From Cellulomonas sp. KH9 (GTDB taxonomy: Bacteria > Actinomycetota > Actinomycetes > Actinomycetales > Cellulomonadaceae), in contig NZ_FOSE01000001.1 of assembly GCF_900114185.1 (NCBI RefSeq), positions 769,749 to 833,748 of the forward strand: a DNA stretch of 64,000 bases. Reading direction: 5' to 3'. The notes beneath the pieces were generated by a model, which worked only from the letters and a program-made list of their open reading frames with translations, was not told the origin of the DNA and did not search any database. Position 1 is the stretch's first letter; each line of letters starts with the position of its first letter. A program made the translations under genes and the position numbers. Shown piece by piece: positions 17,634-25,977 of this stretch.

Positions 17634-19070
17634 ATGACCACGATCACCGAGCTGTTCGCGTGCGTCGACGAGGCCTCGGGCACCGCCGCCCCGGCGGCAC
17701 GCGTCGGGGACGCCCCCCTGCTGGCGGTCGTCGGGGCGGCGACCACCGTCCCGCTCGTCGACGGCAGCAGCCGCACCTACGCCAACCTCGACTGCGCCGC
17801 CAGCGCCCCCGCGCTGGAGTCCGTGGGCGCGCGCGTCGCCGAGGTGCTGCCGCTGTACGCGTCCGTGCACCGCGGGGCGGGCTACCTGTCGCAGGTGTCG
17901 ACGGCGCTCTACGAGACGTCCCGGCAGTCGATCGCCCGCTTCGTCGGGGCCCGCGAGGACGACGTCGCGATCATCACGCGCAACACCACCGACTCGCTCA
18001 ACCTGCTCGCCGGTGTCGTGCCGCACGGCGGGGCGGTGCTCGTCCTCGACGTCGAGCACCACGCCAACCTGCTGCCGTGGGTGCAGCACAGCGGCGGCGG
18101 CCAGGCCGGGACGAGCCGCGTCGCGACCGTCCTGCCGGTGCAGCCGACGGTCGTGGCCACGCTCGACATGCTGCGCACCGAGCTCGCACGCCGCCCGTAC
18201 GCCCTGGTCACGGTGACCGGGGCGTCGAACGTGACGGGGGAGGCGCTGCCGCTGGACCGCGTGGTCGCGCTCGCGCACGCCGCCGGTGCCCGGGTCGCCG
18301 TCGACGGGGCCCAGCTGGTGCCGCACCGGGGGTTCTCGCTGGCCGCCACGGACGTCGACTACGTCGCGTTCTCCGGCCACAAGACGTACGCCCCGTTCGG
18401 TGCGGGCGCACTGGTGGGGCGTCGGGACTGGCTCGACACGGGCGTGCCGTACCTCGCGGGGGGAGGTGCGGTGCGCGACGTGCGGGCCGACCGCACGGTC
18501 TGGCAGCCCGCGCCCGCGCGGCACGAGGCCGGCTCGCCCAACGTGCTCGGGGCCATCGCGCTGGCACAGGCGTGCGACACGCTCGCCGCCCTGCCCGCCG
18601 GTGCGCTGGAGGCGCACGAGCAGGCGCTGCGGGACCGCCTCGTCCGCGGTCTCGAGCAGCTCGACGGGGTGCACGTCGCGCGGATCTGGCCGGACTCGAC
18701 GGACCCGGTGGGCGTCGTGACGTTCACGGTGGCCGACCTCGACCCCGGGCTGGTGGCCGCGTACCTGGCCGCCGAGCACGGCATCGGCGTGCGCGACGGA
18801 CGCTTCTGCGCGCACCCGCTGCTGGCGCACCTCGGTGCGTCGCACGGTGCCGTGCGCGCGTCGGTCGGGGTCGGGACGACGGCCGAGCACGTCGACCGGC
18901 TCGTCGCCGCGCTCGGTGCGCTGCTGGAGCGCGGGACGCAGGCCGGGTACGAGGTGGTCGACGGCTGCTGGTCCGTCGTCGACGACACGCGCCCGCTCAT
19001 CGAGGTGCAGGGGCTCGACCACCTGGCCGCGACGGCCGCGGCCGCCTGCGGGCCCGCGCTGGACGACTGA
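17634..19070 (+). CDS. Class V aminotransferase / cysteine desulfurase-like PLP enzyme
   Basis: A 478-residue PLP enzyme. It has YANLDCAASAPALES, HRGAGYLSQVST, TRNTTDSLNLLA, and VLDVEHHANLLPW. VDGAQLVPH has the PLP-ring Asp, and the Schiff-base lysine is in FSGHKTYAPFGAGAL. These mark the cysteine desulfurase/selenocysteine lyase branch. The C-terminus is longer than in IscS/SufS and has DDTRPLIEVQ. No obvious active-site Cys loop was seen, so the reaction is uncertain. The start ATG follows CCGGAGGAGC. The SAM-IV riboswitch puts it in methionine/SAM metabolism. Confidence 0.88.
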   Translation: MTTITELFACVDEASGTAAPAARVGDAPLLAVVGAATTVPLVDGSSRTYANLDCAASAPALESVGARVAEVLPLYASVHRGAGYLSQVSTALYETSRQSIARFVGAREDDVAIITRNTTDSLNLLAGVVPHGGAVLVLDVEHHANLLPWVQHSGGGQAGTSRVATVLPVQPTVVATLDMLRTELARRPYALVTVTGASNVTGEALPLDRVVALAHAAGARVAVDGAQLVPHRGFSLAATDVDYVAFSGHKTYAPFGAGALVGRRDWLDTGVPYLAGGGAVRDVRADRTVWQPAPARHEAGSPNVLGAIALAQACDTLAALPAGALEAHEQALRDRLVRGLEQLDGVHVARIWPDSTDPVGVVTFTVADLDPGLVAAYLAAEHGIGVRDGRFCAHPLLAHLGASHGAVRASVGVGTTAEHVDRLVAALGALLERGTQAGYEVVDGCWSVVDDTRPLIEVQGLDHLAATAAAACGPALDD

Positions 19071-19183
19071 GGAGCACCGACCCGCCGTCGCCCCGGCGAC
19101 GCGCGACCCACGACGTCCACCGTGCGCGACACGCACGTGAATCCGCTGGTCGCGGGGTCGGGGCGGAGGGGAGGATCGTCCGC

Positions 19184-20269
19184 GTGCTCCACGACCTGAC
19201 GCTCGACGGCCACGGTGTCCGCCTGGTCCCCCTCGCGGACGACCACGCGGCGGCGCTCGCGGCGTTCGTCGACGAGCGCGTCTGGGCGGGCATGACGTCG
19301 CCCACGCCCCGCGGCGTCGACGAGGTGCGGGACGTCGTGCGGGCGGCCCACGGGACACCGGCGCGGTACGCGTTCGCGGTGCTCGTGGACGGCGACGTGG
19401 TCGGGTCCACGTCGTTCTACGACGTCGACCTGCGCATGGGACGGCTCGAGGTCGGGCACACGTTCTACGACCCGCGCGTGTGGGGCACGTACGTGAACCC
19501 CGCCTGCAAGCTGCTGCTGATGTCGCACGCCTTCGACACGTGGGGCGTCGCGCGCGTCGCCTACCGCGTCGAGGCGCGCAACCGCCGGTCGATCGCCGCG
19601 GTCACCAAGCTCGGTGCCCGGCCCGAGGGCCGGCTGCGCGGGCACCGGGTGGCGGCGGACGGGACGCGCCAGGACTCGCTGTACTTCTCGGTGCTCGCGG
19701 ACGAGTGGCCGGACGTGCGCGCGGGTCTCGAGGCGCGGCTCGCCGGGGACGCGGTGCCGGCCGCCCGCACGTCGGTGCTGCTGCTCGGCGGGCGGTCCGG
19801 TGTCGGCAAGTCGACCGTCGCCGCGGCCGTCCACGACCTGCTCGTCGCGCGGGACGTCCCGCACGCCGTGGTCGAGGGCGACGCGCTGGACCTCGCGCAC
19901 CCGGCGCCGTGGGAGCACGGTGTGGCCGAGGCGAACCTCGCGGACGTCTGGCGCCGCTACCGCGCCCTGGGGCACCGGCGGCTGGTCTACACGAACACCG
20001 TGAGCGTGCTGCAGGCCGACGTGCTCGCGGCCGTCGTGGGGGACCGCCCGGACGTGACGTCGGTGCTGCTCACCGCGTCGGACGCGACCGCGCGCGAGCG
20101 GCTGGGCCGCCGTGAGGAGGGCGAGTCGTACACGGCGCACGTCGCGCGCTCGGACGCCGCCGCGGTGCGGCTGGCCGCGCAGGCGGGCACGGGCGTGCAC
20201 CGCGTCGCGACCGACGGGCGGACGCCGCACGAGGTCGCCGCGGAGGTGGTCGCGCTCGCGGGCTGGTGA
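19184..20269 (+). CDS. GNAT acetyltransferase fused to a P-loop kinase-like domain
   Basis: A 361-residue two-domain protein. Residues 1-190 are a RimJ/RimL-type GNAT (LTLDGHGVRLVPLADDHAAA, EVGHTFYDPRVWGTYVN, RNRRSIAAVTKLGARPEGRL). Residues about 195-361 are a P-loop domain with Walker A GGRSGVGKST at about 203-212, a DALDLAHP stretch and a late LTASDATARERLGRREEGE block like that of small nucleoside/adenylyl kinases. The GTG follows GAGGAT by 7 nt. It is one frame from the aminotransferase stop to stop, with a 113-bp gap, and could be co-transcribed. The joint function is unknown. Confidence 0.8.
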   Translation: MLHDLTLDGHGVRLVPLADDHAAALAAFVDERVWAGMTSPTPRGVDEVRDVVRAAHGTPARYAFAVLVDGDVVGSTSFYDVDLRMGRLEVGHTFYDPRVWGTYVNPACKLLLMSHAFDTWGVARVAYRVEARNRRSIAAVTKLGARPEGRLRGHRVAADGTRQDSLYFSVLADEWPDVRAGLEARLAGDAVPAARTSVLLLGGRSGVGKSTVAAAVHDLLVARDVPHAVVEGDALDLAHPAPWEHGVAEANLADVWRRYRALGHRRLVYTNTVSVLQADVLAAVVGDRPDVTSVLLTASDATARERLGRREEGESYTAHVARSDAAAVRLAAQAGTGVHRVATDGRTPHEVAAEVVALAGW

Positions 20270-20288
20270 GCCGGGGCGCGGACCGGGG

Positions 20289-20894
20289 TCAGTCCTCGAC
20301 GACGAGCCCCACATGGTGGGCGAGCAGGGGCGCCAGGTCCAGCAGCTGGTCCCGGGTGACCTGCGCGCCGCCGAGGCTGCCGACCCCCTCGACGACCCGC
20401 AGCCGCGCGCCGCGCAGGTCGCACTCCGCCAGGCGCGCCTGCGTCGCGTCGAGGCGGCGCACGTCGCAGTCGACGACGACGAGCCGGCGCACGCGCGCGT
20501 GGCTCAGGTCCAGGTCACCCAGCGTCACGCCCTCCAGCCGCAGCTCGTCCACCGTGGACTCGCGCAGGTCGAGGTAGTCGATCTTGCCGCCGACGACGGC
20601 GACCCGCGTCCACGTGGAGCCGAACGCTGTCAGCGCACCGACGCGCACGCCGGTCAGCGTCACGTCCCGCCACGTCGAGGACGGTGCGGGCAGCGCCCCG
20701 GCGCGCACCCCCGTCCAGGTGGTGTCGAGCACCCGCGCGCCGTCCATCGTGACCTGGTCGAGGTCGCAGTCCTCGACCGCGCAGTCGAGGAACCTCGCGC
20801 GTGACGCGTCGCGCCCGGTCAGGTCGAGCCCGCGGAACGCCAGGCCGTCGAGGTCGGCGTCGGGCTCGAGGTCGTACGCGTCGCCGCTGAGCAT
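20289..20894 (-). CDS. Pentapeptide-repeat-like protein
   Basis: A 201-residue protein made of irregular pentapeptide-type repeats with Leu or Phe at the centre: LDLTGRDASRARFLDCAVED, CDLDQVTMDGARVL, IDYLDLRESTVDELRLEGV, LGDLDLSHARVRRL. Such repeats form a right-handed beta-helix, as in MfpA/Qnr-like proteins, but function cannot be inferred. The C-terminal 35 residues (GAQVTRDQLLDLAPLLAHHV) form a cap often seen in actinobacterial relatives. The ATG at 20894 has a weak ribosome-binding site. Confidence 0.78.
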   Translation of the reverse strand: MLSGDAYDLEPDADLDGLAFRGLDLTGRDASRARFLDCAVEDCDLDQVTMDGARVLDTTWTGVRAGALPAPSSTWRDVTLTGVRVGALTAFGSTWTRVAVVGGKIDYLDLRESTVDELRLEGVTLGDLDLSHARVRRLVVVDCDVRRLDATQARLAECDLRGARLRVVEGVGSLGGAQVTRDQLLDLAPLLAHHVGLVVED

Positions 20895-21008
20895 GGCCCG
20901 AGCCTGCCACGTCGCACCGACAGGTGGTCCGCTCCCCGGGGTCGGGGGCGGCCCCGCCGTGCGCCCGGTCGATCCGCGCGCGCCAGGTCGATCCGCCTGC
21001 GCCCGAGG

Positions 21009-21077
21009 GCCCCAGTCGGCGAGAGGTCGATCCAGCACGGGTGGGGTGTGCTGGATCGACCTCCCGCCGACTGGGGC
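21009..21077. repeat. Long near-perfect inverted repeat (30-bp arms)
   Basis: The left arm 21009-21038 and right arm 21048-21077 match over 29 of 30 bases around a 9-nt loop (gggtggggt). The arm core is GGTCGATCCAGCAC. GGTCGATCC also recurs upstream at about 20967, 20987 and 21027. It lies downstream of the MaoC stop and upstream of the pentapeptide gene, both read leftwards. It could be a terminator or a dispersed palindromic intergenic repeat. Confidence 0.75.
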
Positions 21078-21118
21078 GGGGGTGGGTCGACCTCGTGCCC
21101 GAGAAGGTCGCTGCCGGG

Positions 21119-22027
21119 TCAGGGGACCGGGATGACCTGCCCCGAGAGGTGCAGGCGGCCCGAGCGCGGGTGCCAGACGGTGAACGCGTGCCCGTCGCCG
21201 TCCGGGGCCACCCGGACGTCGGGCGTGGCGGGCAGCAGGACGGGCGCGGCGAACTCGACCGACCAGACGAACGCGTCGCCGCGGGCGGCGCCCACGTCCG
21301 CGAGGGCACGTGACGCGGTGTACATGCCGTGCGCGATCGCCCGCTCGAACCCCAGCGCCCGCGCGGTGACCGGGGACAGGTGGATGGGGTTCCGGTCCCC
21401 GGAGACGGCGGCGTACCGGCGTCCGACGTCGGCCGGCAGCTCCCAGCAGCCGGTGCGCACGGGCGGTGTGAAGTCCGGGCGCGGGGTCTCGTCGCGCGGG
21501 GCGTCCGGCAGGCGCACGCCCTTGGCGAGGTACGTCGAGACGCCGCGCCACGCGACCTCGCCCTCGGCGCGGACCTCGGTGACGAGGTCCACCTGGGTGC
21601 CCGAGCGGTGCGGCCGCAGGTCCTGCGACCAGGCCCGCACGGCGAGCCGGTCGCCCAGCGCGAGCGGGCGGCGCTGCTCCACGCGGTTGGCCAGGTGCAC
21701 CATCCCGAGCAGCGGCAGCGGGAAGTCCGGGCGGACCATGAGCGCCATCGCCACCGGGAACGCGAGCACGTGCACGTACCCCGCCGGCAGCGCGTCCGTG
21801 CCGGGCTCGTGCAGCAGGTGCTGGTACGCGGTCAGGTGGTCGGCGTCGGCGTGGACGTCGTGCACGACGTAGGCGACGTCGGGCAGCCCGCGGGACGTCG
21901 CGCGCGCGCCACCGGCCACCGCCGACCGGGCCGACGCGACGACCCCGCGGCCGTACAGCCCGCCGAGCCCCGGCACGGCGGGCAGGACGACCTCGGACGT
22001 CGGGCCGGACGTCGGACCGGCCGTCAC
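21119..22027 (-). CDS. MaoC-like hydroxyacyl-thioester dehydratase
   Basis: A 302-residue double hot-dog protein. The C-terminal half has the catalytic Asp/His block SGDRNPIHLSPVTARALGF and AHGMYTASRAL, the hydratase-2 motif. The N-terminal half is a degenerate hot-dog domain (YVHVLAFPVAMALMV). This layout is that of mycobacterial HtdX. It hydrates or dehydrates enoyl/3-hydroxyacyl thioesters. The GTG start overlaps the fabG stop (GTGA), so it is the last gene of the coupled pair. It makes a lipid-metabolism operon with the FabG4-like and FadA2-like genes. Confidence 0.88.
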   Translation of the reverse strand: MTAGPTSGPTSEVVLPAVPGLGGLYGRGVVASARSAVAGGARATSRGLPDVAYVVHDVHADADHLTAYQHLLHEPGTDALPAGYVHVLAFPVAMALMVRPDFPLPLLGMVHLANRVEQRRPLALGDRLAVRAWSQDLRPHRSGTQVDLVTEVRAEGEVAWRGVSTYLAKGVRLPDAPRDETPRPDFTPPVRTGCWELPADVGRRYAAVSGDRNPIHLSPVTARALGFERAIAHGMYTASRALADVGAARGDAFVWSVEFAAPVLLPATPDVRVAPDGDGHAFTVWHPRSGRLHLSGQVIPVP

Positions 22028-23415
22028 CGGCCCACCATGTTCTGGCCGCAGACCCGCAGCGTGCGCCCGACGACCCCACCCGCGGCCGGGGAGGCGAGGA
22101 ACGCGATGGCCTCGGCCACGTCGACGGGCAGGCCGCCCTGCTGCAGGGAGTTCAGCCGGCGCGCGACCTGACGCGTGACGGCCGGGATCCGCGCGGTCAT
22201 CTCGGTCTCGATGAACCCCGGGGCCACGGCGTTGGCGGTGCCGCCGAACGGCACCAGCAGGGGCGCGGTCGCCCGGACCATGCCGATGACGCCGCCCTTG
22301 GACGCCGCGTAGTTGGTCTGGCCGCGGTTGCCGGCGATGCCCGAGGTCGACGCCAGCGAGACGATGCGCGGCGCGTCCACGAAGTCCCCGGAGGTCAGCA
22401 GTGCCTCGTTGATGCGCAGCTGGGAGTCGATGTTGACGGCCAGCACGGACGACCACCTGTCGTCGCTCATGTTGGCGAGCAGCTTGTCACGGGTGATGCC
22501 GGCGTTGTGGACCACGATGTCGAGGCGGCCGTGGCGGGTCCGGGCGTGCTCGAGGATCCGCTCGCCCGCGTCGGCCGCGGTGACGTCGAGCTGCAGCGCG
22601 GTGCCGCGCACGCGGTTGGCGACCTGCGCGAGCTGCTCGCCCGCGGCGGGCACGTCGACCGCGACGACCGTGGCGCCGTCCCGTGCGAGCACGTCGGCGA
22701 TGGCCGCGCCGATGCCGCGCGCGGCACCCGTCACGACCGCGACCTTGCCGGCCAGCGGCTTCTCCCAGTCGGTCGGCAGCTCACCGGCGTCGGAGTCGAC
22801 CTCGAGCAGCTGGCCGTCGACGAACGCCGAGCGCGTGGACAGGAAGAAGCGCAGCGCGGCGACCACGCTCGGCGCGGTGACGGGCACCGGCTCGGCGACG
22901 ACGACGCCGTTGGCGGTCCCCCCGGCCCGCAGCTCCTTGGCCAGGGACCGGAGGAACCCGTCGACGCCCTGCCGGGCAGCGGCCACGGCCGGGGCGTCGG
23001 AGTCCAGCGCGGGCCGGGAGATCGTGACGACCCGTGCGCCGCTGCGCAGGGACCTCAGCGTGCTCGCCGCCGCCAGCACGGGGGCGGTGAGGTCGTCCGG
23101 GTGCTCGACGTGGGTGAGCACGAGCACGACGGCCGCGTAGCGCGTGTCGGGCGCCGCGTGGCGGTGCACCTCGACGTCCCAGCCGTCCAGGACGGCCGGG
23201 GCGTCGCCGACGGGTGCGGTGCCGCCGCGGGGCGACGACAGCAGGGTGGCGACGGTGTCGGCGTCGGGTCCGGAGCCCAGCACCAGCGCCGGGCCGTCGA
23301 GCAGCGGCCGCCCGGGGCGGTAGCGGCGCAGCACGGCGGGGCGCGGCAGCCCGAGCTGCTTCGCGAGCTTCTGGGTGAGCCCGTTGTTGACGAGCTCGAG
23401 GTAGCGGTCGGTCAT
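22024..23415 (-). CDS. fabG4: 3-oxoacyl-ACP/CoA reductase, high-molecular-weight FabG4 type
   Basis: A 463-residue short-chain dehydrogenase with an extra N-terminal domain (about residues 1-215), as in mycobacterial FabG4. The C-terminal reductase has TGAARGIGAAIA for NAD(P)H, HNAGITRDKLLANM, and the Ser-Tyr-Lys triad in SLASTSGIAGNRG and TNYAASKGG. FabG4 reduces 3-oxoacyl-CoA with NADH. The ATG at 23415 is close to two GTG codons, but no strong ribosome-binding site decides. It lies between fadA2 (121 bp upstream) and the coupled MaoC gene. The symbol is by homology. Confidence 0.9.
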   Translation of the reverse strand: MTDRYLELVNNGLTQKLAKQLGLPRPAVLRRYRPGRPLLDGPALVLGSGPDADTVATLLSSPRGGTAPVGDAPAVLDGWDVEVHRHAAPDTRYAAVVLVLTHVEHPDDLTAPVLAAASTLRSLRSGARVVTISRPALDSDAPAVAAARQGVDGFLRSLAKELRAGGTANGVVVAEPVPVTAPSVVAALRFFLSTRSAFVDGQLLEVDSDAGELPTDWEKPLAGKVAVVTGAARGIGAAIADVLARDGATVVAVDVPAAGEQLAQVANRVRGTALQLDVTAADAGERILEHARTRHGRLDIVVHNAGITRDKLLANMSDDRWSSVLAVNIDSQLRINEALLTSGDFVDAPRIVSLASTSGIAGNRGQTNYAASKGGVIGMVRATAPLLVPFGGTANAVAPGFIETEMTARIPAVTRQVARRLNSLQQGGLPVDVAEAIAFLASPAAGGVVGRTLRVCGQNMVGR

Positions 23416-23536
23416 CACGACTCCTGCGTCGTCGGGTCCGGCGGGGTCGCCCGCTCCCACCGGGAGCCGATCGCTCTGGTCGCCGAGGGGAGGGGCGGGA
23501 CTGCGCTGCGGCGGGAGGGGCTCCCGCCGCAGGAGG

Positions 23537-24901
23537 TCAGGCTGCTTCGAGGAGGGCCGTGAGGCCCAGGCCACCGGCCGCGCAGACCGAGACGAGGGCG
23601 CGGACGGGGGAGTCGTCGCCGGCGGCCACCTGGGCGGCGCGCCGCGCGTGCAGCTCCTTGGCCATCGTGGCGACGATGCGGCCGCCCGTCGCGGCGAACG
23701 GGTGCCCGGCGGCCAGCGAGGAGCCGTGGACGTTGAGCCGCGCGGGGTCGACGGTGCCGAACGCACCGTCCAGCCCCAGGCGCTCGCGGCCGAACTCGGC
23801 GGACTCCCACGCGGCCAGCGTCGTCAGCACGGTCGACGCGAACGCCTCGTGGATCTCGACGTAGTCCAGGTCCTCCAGCCGCAGCCCGTGCCGGGCGAGC
23901 AGCCGCGGGACGGCGAACACCGGCGCCATGAGCAGCCCGTCGATGCCGTGCACGAAGTCGACGGCGCCGGCCTCGGCGTCGACGACCGCGGCGAGCGGCG
24001 TGAGGTCGTGGGCGGCGGCCCACTCGGCCGATCCGAGCAGCACCGTGGACGCACCGTCCGTCAGCGGCGTGGAGTTGCCGGCCGTCATGGTGGCCGGGGT
24101 GTCCAGCCCGAGGCCGAACGTCGGCTTCAGCTGCGCGAGCTTCTCCAGCGACGTGTCGGCGCGCAGGTTCGCGTCGCGCGTCAGGCCGCGGTACGGCGTG
24201 ACGAGGTCGTCGAAGAACCCGGCGTCGTACGCCGCGGCGAGGCGCTGGTGGCTGCGCAGCGCGACCTCGTCCTGCGCCTCGCGCGTGATGCCCCACTGCG
24301 CGGTGGTCAGGGCCTGGTGCTCACCCATCGACAGGTGGGTGCGCGGCTCCGACGTGCGGGGCGTCGCCGGGGCGAGGTCCTTGGGGCGCAGCCGGGCCAC
24401 CGCCTTGAGGCGCTGCTGCGGCGTCTTCGCGTGCGACAGGTCGAGCAGGACGCGGCGCAGGCGGTCGCTGACGGCGATGGGGGCGTCGGACGTCGTGTCG
24501 ACACCGCCGGCGATCGCGGACTCGAGCTGGCCGAGGCGGATCTTGTTCGACAGCGAGACGACGGTCTCCAGGCCGGTCGCGCAGGCCTGCTGCACGTCGT
24601 AGGCCGGGGTGGTCGCGGCGAGGGTCGATCCGAGGACCGCCTCGCGCGTGAGGTTGAAGTCGCGGCTGTGCTTGAGCACCGCGCCCGCGGCGACCTCGCC
24701 GATGGTCTCGCCCTGCAGCCCGTAGCGGGCGACGAGCCCGTCGAGCGCCGCGGTGAGCATGTCCTGGTTGCTCGCCTGCGCGTACCTGCCCCCGGCGCGG
24801 GCGAACGGGATCCGGTTGCCGCCGAGCACGTACGCGGTGCGGGGCAGGGCGGGGGCCGTGGTGGGCGTGGCGGGGGACGTGCTCGGCTTACGGGTGGCCA
24901 T
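23537..24901 (-). CDS. fadA2: Acetyl-CoA C-acyltransferase (thiolase), FadA2-like
   Basis: A 454-residue thiolase. The N-terminal nucleophile Cys is in VQQACATGLETV. The C-terminal His is in EIHEAFAS and HPFAATGGRI, and the second Cys in VCAAGGLG. It cleaves 3-ketoacyl-CoA in beta-oxidation. An unusually long Ala/Thr/Pro-rich N-terminus (residues 1-20) precedes RTAYVLGGNRIPFARAGG. The ATG at 24901 faces the TetR gene at 25030 across 128 bp. The cluster order matches the mycobacterial htdX-fabG4-fadA2 locus. Confidence 0.92.
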   Translation of the reverse strand: MATRKPSTSPATPTTAPALPRTAYVLGGNRIPFARAGGRYAQASNQDMLTAALDGLVARYGLQGETIGEVAAGAVLKHSRDFNLTREAVLGSTLAATTPAYDVQQACATGLETVVSLSNKIRLGQLESAIAGGVDTTSDAPIAVSDRLRRVLLDLSHAKTPQQRLKAVARLRPKDLAPATPRTSEPRTHLSMGEHQALTTAQWGITREAQDEVALRSHQRLAAAYDAGFFDDLVTPYRGLTRDANLRADTSLEKLAQLKPTFGLGLDTPATMTAGNSTPLTDGASTVLLGSAEWAAAHDLTPLAAVVDAEAGAVDFVHGIDGLLMAPVFAVPRLLARHGLRLEDLDYVEIHEAFASTVLTTLAAWESAEFGRERLGLDGAFGTVDPARLNVHGSSLAAGHPFAATGGRIVATMAKELHARRAAQVAAGDDSPVRALVSVCAAGGLGLTALLEAA

Positions 24902-25029
24902 CTGGCGTTCCCTCTCGCATCGGCGTCGGTGACGTGCGGTCGTTCCGGTGACCCTCTCCCGCGTTGGCGGGAGGGACGTTCGTCCCGGAAGGGTGTCCGG
25001 AACTTACAGTACCTGATACCTTCGGTTGC

Positions 25030-25977
25030 GTGAGCCCCGTCACTCCGGGAGCGTCGACGACGACCTCCTCGAACCGATCGCGCGACGACGCGTCCGGCCG
25101 GCCCGCGCCGCGGATGCTCCCGTCCGCCCGCGCCGCCGCCTCCGACGGCGTGGACGACGACGCCCCCGCCGACGGCCGCTCGACCCGCTGGGCCGACCAC
25201 CGCGAGGCGCGGCGCGCCGAGCTGGTCCGCACGGCGCGCAAGACCGTGCACCACCGCGGCCCCGACGTCTCGATGGAGGAGATCGCGGCCGCCGCGGGGA
25301 CCTCCAAGTCGATCGTCTACCGGTACTTCACCGACAAGACCGGGCTGCAGATCGCGGTCGCCGAGGCCGTCGTCCTGCAGATCCGCGGTGCCCTGGAGGG
25401 CGTGCTGCGCGTGGCGCCGACGCCCCGCGACGGCCTGCGCGCGATGGTCGCGGTGTACCTCGAGATGATCGAGTCGTCGCCGCACGTGTACGCGTTCGTC
25501 ACGCGAGACGGGTCGGTGGAGTCCGGCGGGCCGCTGGGTCACTTCCTCGACTCGGTCACGGCGCTCGTCGCGGCTCCCTTCGCGCGCGGTCTCACGGAGG
25601 ACCGGGACGACGTCCGCGTCGCACGCCGGCCCGAGGCCGAGGCGTCGGACACCGGACCGGACCCCGCCACCGTGGCGCTCGCCGAGTCCTGGGCAGCGGG
25701 GGCCGTCGGGTTCGTCCGCGGCGCCGGCGAGTGGTGGCTGGCCCACCGGGGTGAGCCGGGGACCCCCGACCGCGAGACCCTCACGGCCCAGGTCGCCGCG
25801 TGGCTCTGGGCCGGGCCCGTCGGGTTGCTCGCCCGCGAGCACCCGCGGCCACCGGCGCAGCCCGTGGCGTCGGCCACCGCCGACCTCGACCCGCACCCCC
25901 GCACCCCCGCCCACCCGGCGGACCAGCAGCACACGACCGGCGACGACGCCGGGCACACCACCAGGGAGCAGCGATGA
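25030..25977 (+). CDS. TetR family regulator of the fatty-acid cluster
   Basis: A 315-residue TetR protein with an unusually long disordered N-terminus of about 65 residues and a Pro/His-rich C-terminal tail. The DNA-binding helices are REARRAELVRTARKTVHHRG, VSMEEIAAAAGTSKSIVYRY and FTDKTGLQ. The C-terminal part is the ligand and dimer domain. The GTG at 25030 follows TACCTT (25017-25022) by 7 nt, a leaderless arrangement. Its stop overlaps the oxidase ATG (ATGA). It probably represses itself, the oxidase and the divergent thiolase. An acyl-CoA would be the natural ligand. Confidence 0.85.
   Translation: MSPVTPGASTTTSSNRSRDDASGRPAPRMLPSARAAASDGVDDDAPADGRSTRWADHREARRAELVRTARKTVHHRGPDVSMEEIAAAAGTSKSIVYRYFTDKTGLQIAVAEAVVLQIRGALEGVLRVAPTPRDGLRAMVAVYLEMIESSPHVYAFVTRDGSVESGGPLGHFLDSVTALVAAPFARGLTEDRDDVRVARRPEAEASDTGPDPATVALAESWAAGAVGFVRGAGEWWLAHRGEPGTPDRETLTAQVAAWLWAGPVGLLAREHPRPPAQPVASATADLDPHPRTPAHPADQQHTTGDDAGHTTREQR

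Noticed and set aside
17660..20269. An 869-codon frame joining the aminotransferase region to the GNAT/P-loop protein
   Set aside because: The first 500 codons are in the wrong frame of the aminotransferase and are Arg/Ala-rich; only the part from 19184 has real domains.
25000..25022. Palindromic TetR operator between fadA2 and the TetR gene
   Set aside because: The AT-rich patch around TTACAGTACCTGATACC has only 3-bp matching arms, which is too weak to call a site.
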